64,000 nt of DNA from an uncultured Lachnospiraceae bacterium (GCA_944376125.1 CALWBQ010000013.1:116557-180556), one strand, 5' to 3'. Positions 1 through 8,827 are shown, numbered from the stretch's first letter. The notes: generated from the letters alone by a model not told the origin. Translations and numbers: made by a program.

Positions 1-615
1 CACCGGATCCAACGCCTCCTGGGTAGGTCCGGCCGTCACCAGAATCTTTTTCCCTGCCAGGTCATGGGGGCAGGCCACAGCCTTTGCGATATAGTCAAAG
101 AGTTCTTCCGGCTCCGGCATTTTTCCGGCTCCGGTATCGCCGCAGGCCAGATGCCCCACAGCCGGCTGTACAATCTCCATCCCATACCTGGCGCAAATTT
201 TTATGTTATCCTGGGTAACAGGATTTTCAAACATATTTGTATTCATCGCAGGAGCGATAATCTTATGGCATCGGCAGGCCAGGGCCGTCGTGGTCAGCAT
301 ATCATCGGCAATGCCGTGAGCCAGCTTTGCGATCACATTGGCAGACGCCGGGGCTACCAGCAGCACATCTGCGGCTTTTGCGAGGGACACATGCTCCACG
401 CTGAATTCAAAATTTCGGTCAAATGTGTCCACCAGGCATTTGTGTCCCGTCAATGTCTCAAAGGTAATGGGATTGATAAAATTGCAGGCATTTTGGGTCA
501 TCAGAACATGGACCGATGCCCCCTTTTTGACCAGCAGGCTGGCAAGACCTGCTATTTTGTAGGCTGCAATACTCCCTGTGACACCCAATAATACTGTTTT
601 CCCCTGTAAATTCAT
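1..615 (-). CDS. coaBC: Bifunctional phosphopantothenoylcysteine decarboxylase / phosphopantothenate-cysteine ligase (partial)
   Basis: CoaBC carries out two middle steps of coenzyme A synthesis: ligating cysteine to 4'-phosphopantothenate and decarboxylating the product with FMN. About 205 N-terminal residues are visible; the rest runs off the left edge. The flavoprotein CoaC domain opens with the start MNLQGKTVLLGVTGSIAAYK, carries an active-site His in the SVEHVSLA segment and the substrate-clamp motif PAMNTNMF. The CoaB half begins near residue 186 with VTAGPTQEALDPV, its typical first strand. The start at 615 follows a GAAAGGAAATT ribosome binding site. It is divergent from coaX, so two CoA genes share one intergenic region. 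Family assignment is secure; the ligase half cannot be checked here. Confidence 0.95.
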   Translation of the reverse strand, partial: MNLQGKTVLLGVTGSIAAYKIAGLASLLVKKGASVHVLMTQNACNFINPITFETLTGHKCLVDTFDRNFEFSVEHVSLAKAADVLLVAPASANVIAKLAHGIADDMLTTTALACRCHKIIAPAMNTNMFENPVTQDNIKICARYGMEIVQPAVGHLACGDTGAGKMPEPEELFDYIAKAVACPHDLAGKKILVTAGPTQEALDPV

Positions 616-784
616 AGCAATTTCCTTTCTGGGCGCGCTTTACAGCCGGCCCTTTTCTGTGCTAAAATATAGCAGTTCAGCCATATAATCATCCATTATC
701 CGGCAGATTCTGCACTGCAGAACCGATTCACGGAATTGTTTTTATCATACCATAATTACCATTGTGTGGAAAGGAGTTTTCTTC

Positions 785-1588
785 ATGGTCTTAGCCATTG
801 ATATGGGCAACACCAATATTGTGATCGGAGGCATTGATGAAAAACAGACCTATTTTGAGGAAAGAATCAATACCGTCCATTCTCGGACCAGCACTGAATA
901 TGCCCTTTTAATAAAAGATATTCTGGAACTGCACGGCATCGATCCCGCCCAGATCGAGGGGGGAATCGTTTCATCTGTCGTTCCCCCTTTAAATGCGCCG
1001 ATCCAGTCTGCGGTCAAAAAGGTTCTCGGCCGCCGTCCTATGCTGGTGGGCTCCGGCATGAAAACTGGACTCAATATCATCATGGATAACCCCAAAACAG
1101 TGGGGAGCGACCAGATTGTAGATGCAGTGGCGGCTATCCAAGATTATCCCTGCCCCATCGTTATCATCGATATGGGGACTGCAACCACCATGTCTGTGGT
1201 AGACCAAAAGGGAAATTATATCGGCGGTGTGATTCTTCCAGGTCTCAAGGTCTCTCTGGATTCCCTCAGCGCCAATGCCGCACAGCTCCCCTTTATCAGC
1301 CTGGATATCCCTGGCCATGTCATTGGGAAAAATACCATTGACTGTATGAGGAGCGGCATCCTGTACGGAAATGCCGCCCAGATGGACGGGATTATCGACC
1401 GGATGGAAGAAGAGCTGGGTGAGATGCCCTCCATTGTTGCTACCGGCGGCCTGTCCCGCTTCGTAACCCCTCTCTGCCGGCACAAGATTCACTACGATGA
1501 AGCCCTTCTTCTCAAGGGGCTGCTGATTCTTTACAGAAAAAATACGAATGAACATGAAAAAAGAATATCTGACCATCAACGTATATGA
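785..1588 (+). CDS. coaX: Type III pantothenate kinase
   Basis: CoaX phosphorylates pantothenate, the first committed step of CoA synthesis, in the cytoplasm. The protein has 267 residues, normal for the family, and opens with the acetate-kinase-fold phosphate loop DMGNTN. The later segments IDMGTATT and GGVILPGL are typical CoaX motifs. I chose the ATG at 785 because AAAGGAG lies about 8 bases upstream; an in-frame ATG at 764 has no binding site. The neighbour coaBC on the other strand supports the pathway. The last 41 bases overlap the start of the next gene, so translational coupling to an unrelated enzyme is likely. Confidence 0.95.
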   Translation: MVLAIDMGNTNIVIGGIDEKQTYFEERINTVHSRTSTEYALLIKDILELHGIDPAQIEGGIVSSVVPPLNAPIQSAVKKVLGRRPMLVGSGMKTGLNIIMDNPKTVGSDQIVDAVAAIQDYPCPIVIIDMGTATTMSVVDQKGNYIGGVILPGLKVSLDSLSANAAQLPFISLDIPGHVIGKNTIDCMRSGILYGNAAQMDGIIDRMEEELGEMPSIVATGGLSRFVTPLCRHKIHYDEALLLKGLLILYRKNTNEHEKRISDHQRI

Positions 1589-2873
1589 TGCCCTTCAACA
1601 GAGATTTCATTATCTGTTCCAGGAATTTGACAATATCTACATTTCTTTCAGCGGCGGGAAAGACAGCGGAGTCCTGCTGAACCTGCTGATGGATTTCAAG
1701 CGGGCATATTATCCGGACAGAACCATCGGTCTGTTCCATCAGGACTTTGAGGCCCAGTATTCCGTCACCACCCAGTATATTGACAGAACCTTCAAGCGTC
1801 TGCTCCCTGAGGTGGAAGCCTACTGGGTCTGCCTGCCTATGGCCACCAGGACAGCGCTCAGCAGCTATGAAATGTACTGGTATCCCTGGGATGACACGAA
1901 AAAAGAGCTCTGGGTTCGCCCCATGCCTGACTACCCCTATGTCATCAATCTGGATCATCCCTTCGCCCACTACCGCTACCGGATGCACCAGGAAGATCTG
2001 GCCAAACAGTTTGGCAGATTTTACAAGGAGACTCACGGAAACAAAAAAACTGTCTGTCTCCTGGGAATGAGGGCCGATGAGTCTCTCCAGCGCTACAGTG
2101 GTTTTCTCAATAAAAAGTACGGCTACAACGGACTCTGCTGGATCTCCAAGCAGTTTAAAGACGTCTGGTGCGCCTCGCCGCTCTATGACTGGACAGTCAA
2201 TGACATCTGGACGGCCAACTACCGCTTCTCTTACGATTACAACCATCTGTACGACCTTTACTATAAGGCTGGCCTGACCCCGGATCAGATGCGGGTGGCT
2301 TCTCCCTTCAATGAATATTCTAAGGACAGCCTGAATCTCTACCGCATCATTGACCCGGAGATTTGGACCAAACTGGTAGGGCGGGTTCAGGGCGCCAACT
2401 TTGGGGCCATCTACGGCCGCACAAAAGCCATGGGATACCGCTCCGTCACCCTCCCAGAGGGCCACACCTGGCAGTCTTACACTCGTTTTCTCCTGGCGAC
2501 TCTCCCCAAGCGCCTTCAAAGCAATTACATAAAAAAATTCAATACTTCTATTGAATTCTGGCACAAAACCGGCGGCGGCCTCTCGGAGGAAACGATCCGT
2601 GAACTGGAGGAGCACGGCTATCCGATCCGGCGCAACGGCGTCTCCAATTACACTCTGGACCGGAAATCCCGGGTAGTTTTTACAGGAAAAATCCCGGACA
2701 ATACAGATGATATTAAGAGTTCCAAAGATGTTCCCAGTTGGAAGCGAATGTGTATGTGCATTCTGAAAAATGACCATATCTGCCGTTCCATGGGCTTTGG
2801 CCTCTCACGGCAGGAACAAAAGCGGGTCGATCTCATCAAACAGAAATACGGAGGTTTTATCCATGAATCCTAA
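1548..2873 (+). CDS. IbrA-like PP-loop ATPase, phosphoadenosine-phosphosulfate reductase fold (DUF3440 type)
   Basis: A 441-residue protein of the PAPS reductase / PP-loop fold. The nucleotide-binding SGGKDS motif is at residues 35-40. The C-terminal part resembles the DUF3440 domain, ending in a Cys-rich WKRMCMCILKNDHIC segment (C-x-C-x7-C) that could bind metal. IbrA of Escherichia coli, a prophage-borne regulator of immunoglobulin-binding proteins, and the DNA-sulfur enzyme DndC share this fold; the biochemical activity of the IbrA branch is not known to me. The start lies inside coaX and has no clear ribosome binding site, so coupling to coaX is probable; ATG 1554 is an alternative. It overlaps the ParB-like partner gene by 11 bases. 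Function in nucleic-acid or small-molecule chemistry is inference only. Confidence 0.8.
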   Translation: MNMKKEYLTINVYDALQQRFHYLFQEFDNIYISFSGGKDSGVLLNLLMDFKRAYYPDRTIGLFHQDFEAQYSVTTQYIDRTFKRLLPEVEAYWVCLPMATRTALSSYEMYWYPWDDTKKELWVRPMPDYPYVINLDHPFAHYRYRMHQEDLAKQFGRFYKETHGNKKTVCLLGMRADESLQRYSGFLNKKYGYNGLCWISKQFKDVWCASPLYDWTVNDIWTANYRFSYDYNHLYDLYYKAGLTPDQMRVASPFNEYSKDSLNLYRIIDPEIWTKLVGRVQGANFGAIYGRTKAMGYRSVTLPEGHTWQSYTRFLLATLPKRLQSNYIKKFNTSIEFWHKTGGGLSEETIRELEEHGYPIRRNGVSNYTLDRKSRVVFTGKIPDNTDDIKSSKDVPSWKRMCMCILKNDHICRSMGFGLSRQEQKRVDLIKQKYGGFIHES

Positions 2874-3402
2874 AACATTTGAAAGCCCTGCATACCACAT
2901 CATCCCGGTCCCCTTCGAGAAAATTGTGCCCAACACATACAATCCCAACAAGGTCGCTCCCCCTGAAATGAAGCTCCTCTACCAGAGCATCAAGGAGGAC
3001 GGCTACACTATGCCCATCGTCTGCTACCACTCAAAAGAGGACGACCAATACATTATTGTAGACGGCTTCCACCGCTATCAAGTTATGAAAACCTACCCGG
3101 ACATCTACGAGAGGGAGCACGGCCTGCTCCCGGTCTCCGTGATCGACAAGCCTCTGGCCAACCGCATGGCCAGCACAATCCGCCACAATCGGGCCAGAGG
3201 CTCCCACGACGTGGATCTTATGAGCAACATTATCAAGGAGCTCCATGAGATCGGCCGTTCTGACGCATGGATTTCCCGGCATCTGGGGATGGAAAAAGAT
3301 GAAATTCTCCGGCTGAAACAGATCACAGGGCTGGCCGCCCTGTTCCGCGAGACGGACTTTGGCCTGGCCTGGCAGCCGGCGGAGAACGATGCGGAGGAAT
3401 GA
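2863..3402 (+). CDS. IbrB-like ParB-domain protein
   Basis: A 179-residue protein with a ParB/sulfiredoxin-type N-terminal domain: LVP-like IVPNTYNPNKV entry, then the VDGFHRYQVMK segment corresponding to the ParB GxHR box. Residues about 115-165 (IRHNRARGSHD onward) resemble the ParB-type helix-turn-helix. ParB-fold domains can bind CTP or act as nucleases or ATP-dependent enzymes; which applies here cannot be told. The start at 2863 has GGAGGTT 5 bases upstream; the in-frame upstream ATG at 2770 is inside the previous gene and is rejected. IbrA and IbrB are found as an adjacent pair elsewhere, which supports joint function. A strong terminator follows directly. Confidence 0.8.
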   Translation: MNPKTFESPAYHIIPVPFEKIVPNTYNPNKVAPPEMKLLYQSIKEDGYTMPIVCYHSKEDDQYIIVDGFHRYQVMKTYPDIYEREHGLLPVSVIDKPLANRMASTIRHNRARGSHDVDLMSNIIKELHEIGRSDAWISRHLGMEKDEILRLKQITGLAALFRETDFGLAWQPAENDAEE

Positions 3403-3445
3403 ATCAAAAACTGCCCGTCTTTCTGGCCGGGCAGTTTTTTGATTC
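3401..3445. terminator. Bidirectional terminator between ibrB-like and ABC exporter genes
   Basis: AACTGCCCG (3409-3417) pairs with CGGGCAGTT (3428-3436), flanked by A-rich and T-rich tracts that extend the pairing. It serves the two convergent transcription units. Confidence 0.85.
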
Positions 3446-3456
3446 TTTTGAGTGTT

Positions 3457-5208
3457 CTATTTTTCTCTTCCCCGGTACCACCCCCGGCTATTTTCCCTTA
3501 CTGTCACAAAATCCCGGTAAAGGCCGCCTTTTTCCATCAGCTCCTCATGGGTTCCGCGCTGGACGATCCTGCCCTCTGAGACGGCCAGAATCTGGTCGGC
3601 ATTTCGGATCGTATTGAGGCGGTGGGCGATTACCAGCAGCGTCTTCCCCCGGCACAGTTCACTGATCGCCTCCTGGATATAGCTTTCATTGTCAGCATCC
3701 ACGCTGGCTGTGGCCTCGTCCAGGATCACGATCGGGGCATCCTTCAGGATGCAGCGGGCGATGGAGATTCTCTGCTTTTCCCCTCCGGACAGTGTCTCTC
3801 CCCCTTCTCCGATCACAGTGTCAAAGCCATGGGGAAGGGCCATGATAAAGTCGTAGCAGCGGGCCTTTTTAGCTGCCTCCATGACCTCCTCCCTTGAAGC
3901 GTCCGGCCTGCCCATGCTGATATTGTTATAAATGCTGTCCTGGAATAAATACACCCGCTGAAACACCATGCTGATATGATCCATCAGCTCCCTGAGCTTT
4001 ACAGTGCGGATGTCCTTTCCCCGGATCAGGACTTGGCCGGATTTGACATCCCAAAATCTGGTGAGCAGGCTAGCTATGGTAGACTTTCCGCCTCCTGACG
4101 GCCCCACCAGGGCTGTCATGCTGTTTCTGGAAATTTGAAGGGATATATTGTGAAGGACCTCCTTTTCGCCGTATGCGAAGCTCACATTTCGAAACTCCAC
4201 CTCCGGCTCCCCGCTGGCCTCCGGAATCCGGTCCTCCCCGCCATCCGGAAGTTCTCTCTCACGAAACACCTCCTCAATCCTGTCCATGCAGCTATTCATC
4301 ACTGTCAGCCGCGTAGCCTGTGTGTACAAAGCCTTCACAGGGCCAAAAAGGTCGAAGACAAACAGCAGAATTCCAACCAAATTTACAGCGTTCAGCATCC
4401 CCAGGCGGCCAAGATACAGGGATACCGCCGCCACCGCAGCAGCGCCAACGCCGTAAGCCACATTCAGACGCCTCTGCCAGGGGCTGTGGTTCTCTTCAAA
4501 ATGAATATTCGTCTCGCAGCTCTGTCTAAAATTTTCTGTCAGCTCCTTGGACTTTTCTCCCAACAGATTGTAAGTTTTGATAATGCCGATCCCTTCTATA
4601 AAATCCAGGACAGCCTCTGTCAGATTTTCGCTCTGTTCCTGGCGTTCTTGGGAATCCGCTGTTGCTTCTCTTTTCATTCCCCGGGCAATCAGCAGGATCA
4701 CTCCTGTTACGGCTGCGGCCGTAAGGCCGATCCACACATTAAAATAGAAAAGAATCGCTATCATAATCGCCTGGGAAAACACGTAACTCATCATATCCGC
4801 CAGCACAGTCATACAATTTTCTTCAATAAACACCATGTCCGTAGACAGAACGGAACTGATCTTTCCGATATTGCCTTCCGTAAAATATCCCATGGGCATC
4901 CGGCGCAGATGGGCTCCCAGCTCCATCCTCATGTCGGAGAACACCATAAAACCTGCGGCCGACTGAAGTCTGTCTGCAATGTGGTGAAACACAACCTGGA
5001 GCAAAACGCAGACCGCCATAGCAATCCCGCACTGCAGGCACCTGTCAGCCGTCATCGTCCCCTCATAGAATGATGCTAATACTAAAACCCCCAGCATAAT
5101 CGGCGTTTTCGACAGGAAGGACTTCAAAAAAGAAAACACAAATGCTGTCTGGATCCGTCTCTTGTAACCCCCTGCCACGCCGAGGATCCGTCGCATAAAA
5201 CCAATCAT
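3457..5208 (-). CDS. ABC exporter half-transporter (membrane + ATPase), second subunit
   Basis: A 583-residue fused exporter: six membrane helices in residues 1-310, then a nucleotide-binding domain with Walker A GPSGGGKST (about 368-376), signature LSGGE (about 471), Walker B IVILDEATA and the switch His in IAHRL. It starts 4 bases inside the preceding ABC gene (ATGA overlap), so the two almost certainly form a heterodimer. A TetR gene lies upstream in the same direction. Substrate is unknown. The pair could be a multidrug exporter or a siderophore/metallophore transporter of the YbtPQ/IrtAB type, which shares this two-gene layout. Confidence 0.9.
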   Translation of the reverse strand: MIGFMRRILGVAGGYKRRIQTAFVFSFLKSFLSKTPIMLGVLVLASFYEGTMTADRCLQCGIAMAVCVLLQVVFHHIADRLQSAAGFMVFSDMRMELGAHLRRMPMGYFTEGNIGKISSVLSTDMVFIEENCMTVLADMMSYVFSQAIMIAILFYFNVWIGLTAAAVTGVILLIARGMKREATADSQERQEQSENLTEAVLDFIEGIGIIKTYNLLGEKSKELTENFRQSCETNIHFEENHSPWQRRLNVAYGVGAAAVAAVSLYLGRLGMLNAVNLVGILLFVFDLFGPVKALYTQATRLTVMNSCMDRIEEVFRERELPDGGEDRIPEASGEPEVEFRNVSFAYGEKEVLHNISLQISRNSMTALVGPSGGGKSTIASLLTRFWDVKSGQVLIRGKDIRTVKLRELMDHISMVFQRVYLFQDSIYNNISMGRPDASREEVMEAAKKARCYDFIMALPHGFDTVIGEGGETLSGGEKQRISIARCILKDAPIVILDEATASVDADNESYIQEAISELCRGKTLLVIAHRLNTIRNADQILAVSEGRIVQRGTHEELMEKGGLYRDFVTVRENSRGWYRGREK

Positions 5209-6956
5209 TCAGCTTCCCTCCTTTCTGCCGTGCTGATCTTCCACTGGGCGCTGCCTTCCGCTGCTCTCCACAGCTTCTGGCATTCCCCGCAGTTCTTCAG
5301 CAGCTCCTCATGGCTGCCCAATGCCGCAATCTCTCCTTTTTTCAGGACACAGATCTGGTCGGCGTCAACGATGGAAGAAAGGCGGTGAGCGATGACAATG
5401 ACGGTTTTCCCTCTGATCACCTCCGCGATTGCCTCGTTCATCTTTTCTTCGTTCTCTGGATCCATGAAGGCGGTGGCCTCATCTAAAACTACAATAGGGG
5501 CATTTTTCAGAATCGCTCTGGCCAGAGAAATCCGCTGGCGCTCTCCACCTGAGAGCTGTTTTCCGCCGTCCCCCGCCATTGTATCAAGCCCGTTCTCCAA
5601 GCGGGACAGGAACTCATCACATTGGGCTTTTCTGGCTGCCTCCCTTACCTCATCATCCCCAGCATCCAGCTTCCCCAGACGGATATTCTCCTTCAGGCTC
5701 ATATTAAAAAGAAATTGTTCCTGCGCCACATAGGAGATCTGGCTGTTGAGGGCTTCCATGCTCATCTCCCGGATATCCTGGCCGCCGATTCGAACCGCGC
5801 CTCCGGCAACATCATAGTAGTGAACCAGCAGCTTGGCCAGAGTCGATTTCCCGCTTCCAGATTCCCCCACCAGGGCTGTCAGGCTCCCCTCTGGAACCGC
5901 CAGGGAAACACCGTGCAGAACTTCCTCCTCCCCATATGCAAAACGAACATTTTCAAAGGCAATCCCATAGTTTTCTCCAGTGAATGGCGCACTGCTCTGC
6001 ACCAGCGGCGGCGCGCTCATCATTTGTTCCAAAGCTCCAATTTTATAATTCACCTGGGGCAGCGCAGACAGAAAGCTCAGAGCTCGCAAAAGGGGAGCTC
6101 CTATGCCGAACGCCATACACAGCACCAGTGCCAAATCCGGCAGCGTGGAGTGCCCAGTCAGGACAAAGAAGGCACCGACAGGGAGTGTAAACAGGGCGAC
6201 ACAGGGAAGAATGCTGTTGTACAGAGCCATCCAGGGCCAGCATACTTGATACCAGGCCAGTGTAAAATCCCGGTAATCTCTCACATCCTTTTCAAATCGC
6301 TTATAGAACTCTCCGTCCCGGTTAAATACCTTTACCACCTCCATGCCGTTGATATACTCTACTATCGTATTGTTCATTCTCCGGGCTGCGGCGTAGTAGC
6401 TTCCCATTTTGCTAATTCCTGCCTGGTACATAGCAGCCATAGAAACCAGCCCTAGAGGCAGGGAGCACAGAGACAGCAGAGCCAGCTTCCAATCTGCCAG
6501 GAACATGGCAATAAATACGATAACCGGAACCGTCACATTGGCAATCCCTTCTGGGAGAGCGTGAGCCAGAAGCAGTTCAATGCTTTCAATGTCATCAATG
6601 AACATTTTTTTCAAGGTACCCACGCCATGCTCTTGAATCACCCCCAAGGGCTGCTTTTCCAGCTTCCTCTGAAGGGAAATTCTCAGGTTTTTTAAGGTAT
6701 GGTAGGCCGCTCTATGAGATAGAGACAGCCCTCTGACATATAAGACAGCATATAAGATACTGCAGACTGCAATCGCTGCGATCCTGACTGCAATATATCC
6801 GGCATCGATTTCTTCCTTCATCAGCAGGGGCCGGATCAGCTGATAGATAAACAAAAACGGCAATATATTGATCGCCATTGCTGCCAGCATCACTGCCGCC
6901 GCCCGGTATGTGAGCCAGCGGTATTCGCCGGCATACTCCAGCACTCTTTTAAACAA
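5205..6956 (-). CDS. ABC exporter half-transporter (membrane + ATPase), first subunit
   Basis: A 583-residue partner of the next gene, with six membrane helices and an ATPase domain. Walker [10 protein letters not shown] is near residue 363, signature LSGGERQRIS near 468. Walker B is VVLDEATAFMDPENE; this D-loop wording is reminiscent of the YbtP/YbtQ/IrtA/IrtB group, but that is only suggestive. The gene is 73 bases downstream of the TetR gene, with an inverted repeat in the gap, and is probably cotranscribed with it. Both ATPase sites look complete, so neither subunit appears degenerate. Confidence 0.9.
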   Translation of the reverse strand: MFKRVLEYAGEYRWLTYRAAAVMLAAMAINILPFLFIYQLIRPLLMKEEIDAGYIAVRIAAIAVCSILYAVLYVRGLSLSHRAAYHTLKNLRISLQRKLEKQPLGVIQEHGVGTLKKMFIDDIESIELLLAHALPEGIANVTVPVIVFIAMFLADWKLALLSLCSLPLGLVSMAAMYQAGISKMGSYYAAARRMNNTIVEYINGMEVVKVFNRDGEFYKRFEKDVRDYRDFTLAWYQVCWPWMALYNSILPCVALFTLPVGAFFVLTGHSTLPDLALVLCMAFGIGAPLLRALSFLSALPQVNYKIGALEQMMSAPPLVQSSAPFTGENYGIAFENVRFAYGEEEVLHGVSLAVPEGSLTALVGESGSGKSTLAKLLVHYYDVAGGAVRIGGQDIREMSMEALNSQISYVAQEQFLFNMSLKENIRLGKLDAGDDEVREAARKAQCDEFLSRLENGLDTMAGDGGKQLSGGERQRISLARAILKNAPIVVLDEATAFMDPENEEKMNEAIAEVIRGKTVIVIAHRLSSIVDADQICVLKKGEIAALGSHEELLKNCGECQKLWRAAEGSAQWKISTAERREAE

Positions 6957-6977
6957 CTTTGATTCCTCCTTTATTGG

Positions 6978-6995
6978 TTAGTTTCTTCTAACTAA
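6978..6995. promoter_or_regulatory. Inverted repeat, possible TetR operator
   Basis: TTAGTT (6978-6983) and AACTAA (6990-6995) form a perfect 6-bp inverted repeat with a 6-base spacer, in the gap between tetR and the ABC genes and just before the ABC ribosome binding site. An operator role is inferred from position only. Confidence 0.35.
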
Positions 6996-7029
6996 TGCCT
7001 CTAAAAATACCTCTCTCTGCGGAGAGGCT

Positions 7030-7659
7030 TTATGTAGGACAGCGAAACTGGAATGCTTCATGCCAATCAAACAGTTTCGTCACAATTTCGCAGTGTCTTT
7101 CGATCTCATCCCAAGAAAATCCATGAATAAACGGCTCATAGATGGTTGTCCAGAAGGACGAGAGCAGAATGTGAAGCTCCATCTCAGAGATATCTTTCCG
7201 GCACAGCCCTCTTTTCTGAGCCTCCCTCAGAAAATTGCTGGTCGCCTCCGTGAGGATCTCAACCCAGTCATGCTGAAAATTGGAATATGCGGTTCCCTCT
7301 GAACACTTTAAAAGCAGGACAAATCCATCCCGCCGTTTATATAAAAACCGGAACCACCACATCATATCTTCCGGATCCATGTACCACGCATGGATCAGCT
7401 CCTGATCCGACATCAGGCTGGCGTCTTTCTCTCCCCTCTGTCTCGCCACCGCGTTCAAATCATTGACTGTATCTTCCACAACAGCCCGGAAAAGATCTTC
7501 CTTTCCTCTGTACCTTTTATATAAGGCGCCTGTTGTGATTCCTGCCTGATCGCAGATCACCTTCAATGAGGTCTTCTCAAATCCATTGGCCAAAAATTCT
7601 TTTTTTGCATTTTCTAATATTTTAGGGTCTATTGTCCGGTCCGGAACTGCCAAATCCAT
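7030..7659 (-). CDS. TetR-family transcriptional regulator
   Basis: A 209-residue regulator. The N-terminal helix-turn-helix spans roughly residues 12-55, with the family-typical GFEKTSLKVICDQAG and TGALYKRYRGKEDLF segments. The remaining helical part is a ligand-binding domain of unknown specificity. I use the ATG at 7659 because AAGGAG sits 5 bases before it; in-frame ATGs at 7671 and 7743 lack a site. It precedes the two ABC exporter genes in the same direction, so it probably represses them and itself until a toxic ligand is present. A perfect 14-bp palindrome lies 22 bases upstream. Confidence 0.88.
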   Translation of the reverse strand: MDLAVPDRTIDPKILENAKKEFLANGFEKTSLKVICDQAGITTGALYKRYRGKEDLFRAVVEDTVNDLNAVARQRGEKDASLMSDQELIHAWYMDPEDMMWWFRFLYKRRDGFVLLLKCSEGTAYSNFQHDWVEILTEATSNFLREAQKRGLCRKDISEMELHILLSSFWTTIYEPFIHGFSWDEIERHCEIVTKLFDWHEAFQFRCPT

Positions 7660-7680
7660 CTCTCCTTCCATTAATAATTT

Positions 7681-7694
7681 GATTATCGATAATC
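7681..7694. promoter_or_regulatory. 14-bp perfect palindrome, candidate TetR autoregulatory operator
   Basis: GATTATCGATAATC is a perfect palindrome 22 bases upstream of the chosen tetR start. TetR-family operators are often 14-16 bp palindromes at this location. No experiment or second identical copy in the window supports it. Confidence 0.45.
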
Positions 7695-7935
7695 CAATTA
7701 TCAATCTATCAGGCATTCCTGGGATTGTCAAGCAAAACATCACTCAAAATTGCCCCTGGCTGCCATTATTTTCAAAATTTTCCCTGTATAAATCCCCACA
7801 AATCCGTCCATCATTTACTATGAAAGCTCCGGACAGCGGAAATACAGACTGCATGCTGACATGCAAGGATGTATTTCCATTGGACGGGCAAACCGGTATG
7901 AGAAACATGGCCCTTGGGCCAGATTTCGAATACCG

Positions 7936-7975
7936 GTGCGATTGCAGCAGCGCTCTCTGTGCCTTGCAATCGCAC
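7936..7975 (+). promoter_or_regulatory. Hairpin in the sigG leader
   Basis: GTGCGATTGCA (7936-7946) pairs perfectly with TGCAATCGCAC (7965-7975) around an 18-base loop. It ends 35 bases before the sigG ATG, has no T-run, and so is more likely a translational or stability element than a terminator. Confidence 0.5.
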
Positions 7976-8010
7976 TGATATGACAGAATCGGGAACGCGG
8001 AGGTAAGAAT

Positions 8011-8787
8011 ATGTCCGGATATAAAGTAGAAATCTGCGGTGTCAATACTTCGAAACTGCCGCTTTTAAGCAATGAGGAGAAGGAGGAGCTTTTCCGCCGT
8101 ATTTTAGATGGTGATATGGAAGCGCGGGAACAATATATCAAGGGAAACCTTCGCCTGGTATTGAGCGTGATCCAGCGTTACGCAGGAAGCAGCGAAGCTC
8201 TGGATGATCTGTTTCAAATCGGCTGCATCGGGCTGATCAAAGCCATTGACAATTTCGACATTACCCAGAATGTTCGCTTTTCCACCTACGCTGTCCCCAT
8301 GATATTGGGAGAGGTAAGGCGCTATCTTCGGGACAATAATTCTATCCGCGTCAGCCGTTCCTTGCGGGATATTGCCTACAAAGCAATCTACGCAAAAGAG
8401 GGGCTGATGAGAAAAAACTCAAAAGAGCCCACCATCATGGAAATTGCCGATGAGATTGGTGTCAGCAAGGAGGAGATCACTTACGCCCTGGATGCAATTC
8501 AAAGTCCGGTGAGTCTATATGAGCCAGTCTACACCGATGGAGGAGATCCCCTTTACGTGATGGATCAGATCAGCGATAAGAAAAACATAGAAGAAAACTG
8601 GGTCACAGATCTCTCTCTCAATGAAGCCATGAAACGTCTCCCAGAGCGGGAGCGCCATATCATCGACATGCGCTTTTTTGAGGGAAAAACCCAAACTGAG
8701 GTGGCAGAAGAAATCCATATCAGCCAGGCTCAGGTATCCAGACTGGAAAAAAATGCGCTGAAAGCAATGAGAACCTACCTTAGCTGA
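8011..8787 (+). CDS. sigG: RNA polymerase sporulation sigma factor, sigma-G
   Basis: Sigma-G directs late gene expression in the forespore after engulfment. The 258-residue protein starts with KVEICGVNTSKLP, a diagnostic sigma-G N-terminus. Region 2 contains DDLFQIGCIGLIKAIDNFD and the RFSTYAVPMI core-binding and -10 recognition stretch. The region 3 and region 4 helix-turn-helix (TQTEVAEEIHISQAQVSRLE) complete it. GGAGG lies 8 bases before the ATG. In Bacillus and many Clostridia sigG follows spoIIGA-sigE; here the upstream neighbour is tetR on the other strand, so the gene stands alone. A stable leader hairpin precedes it. A spoVAD operon with a sigma-G-like promoter lies later in the window. 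Confidence 0.95.
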   Translation: MSGYKVEICGVNTSKLPLLSNEEKEELFRRILDGDMEAREQYIKGNLRLVLSVIQRYAGSSEALDDLFQIGCIGLIKAIDNFDITQNVRFSTYAVPMILGEVRRYLRDNNSIRVSRSLRDIAYKAIYAKEGLMRKNSKEPTIMEIADEIGVSKEEITYALDAIQSPVSLYEPVYTDGGDPLYVMDQISDKKNIEENWVTDLSLNEAMKRLPERERHIIDMRFFEGKTQTEVAEEIHISQAQVSRLEKNALKAMRTYLS

Positions 8788-8827
8788 CGCAAAAACATCT
8801 TGAAAGCAAAAGTATCCATTCTGCCCC

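Noticed and set aside
1512..2777. Long minus-strand reading frame opposite the IbrA-like gene
   Set aside because: No ribosome binding site and no recognisable domain; the plus strand holds a clear PP-loop protein with conserved motifs.
3457..6956. Firm assignment of the ABC pair as a siderophore importer (YbtPQ-like)
   Set aside because: Only D-loop wording and the two-gene layout suggest it; no siderophore genes are nearby.
7786..7815. GTATA-18-CATCATT as a sigma-F/G promoter for sigG
   Set aside because: The -10 box lacks the final A, the spacing is loose and the leader would be nearly 200 bases; too weak to list.
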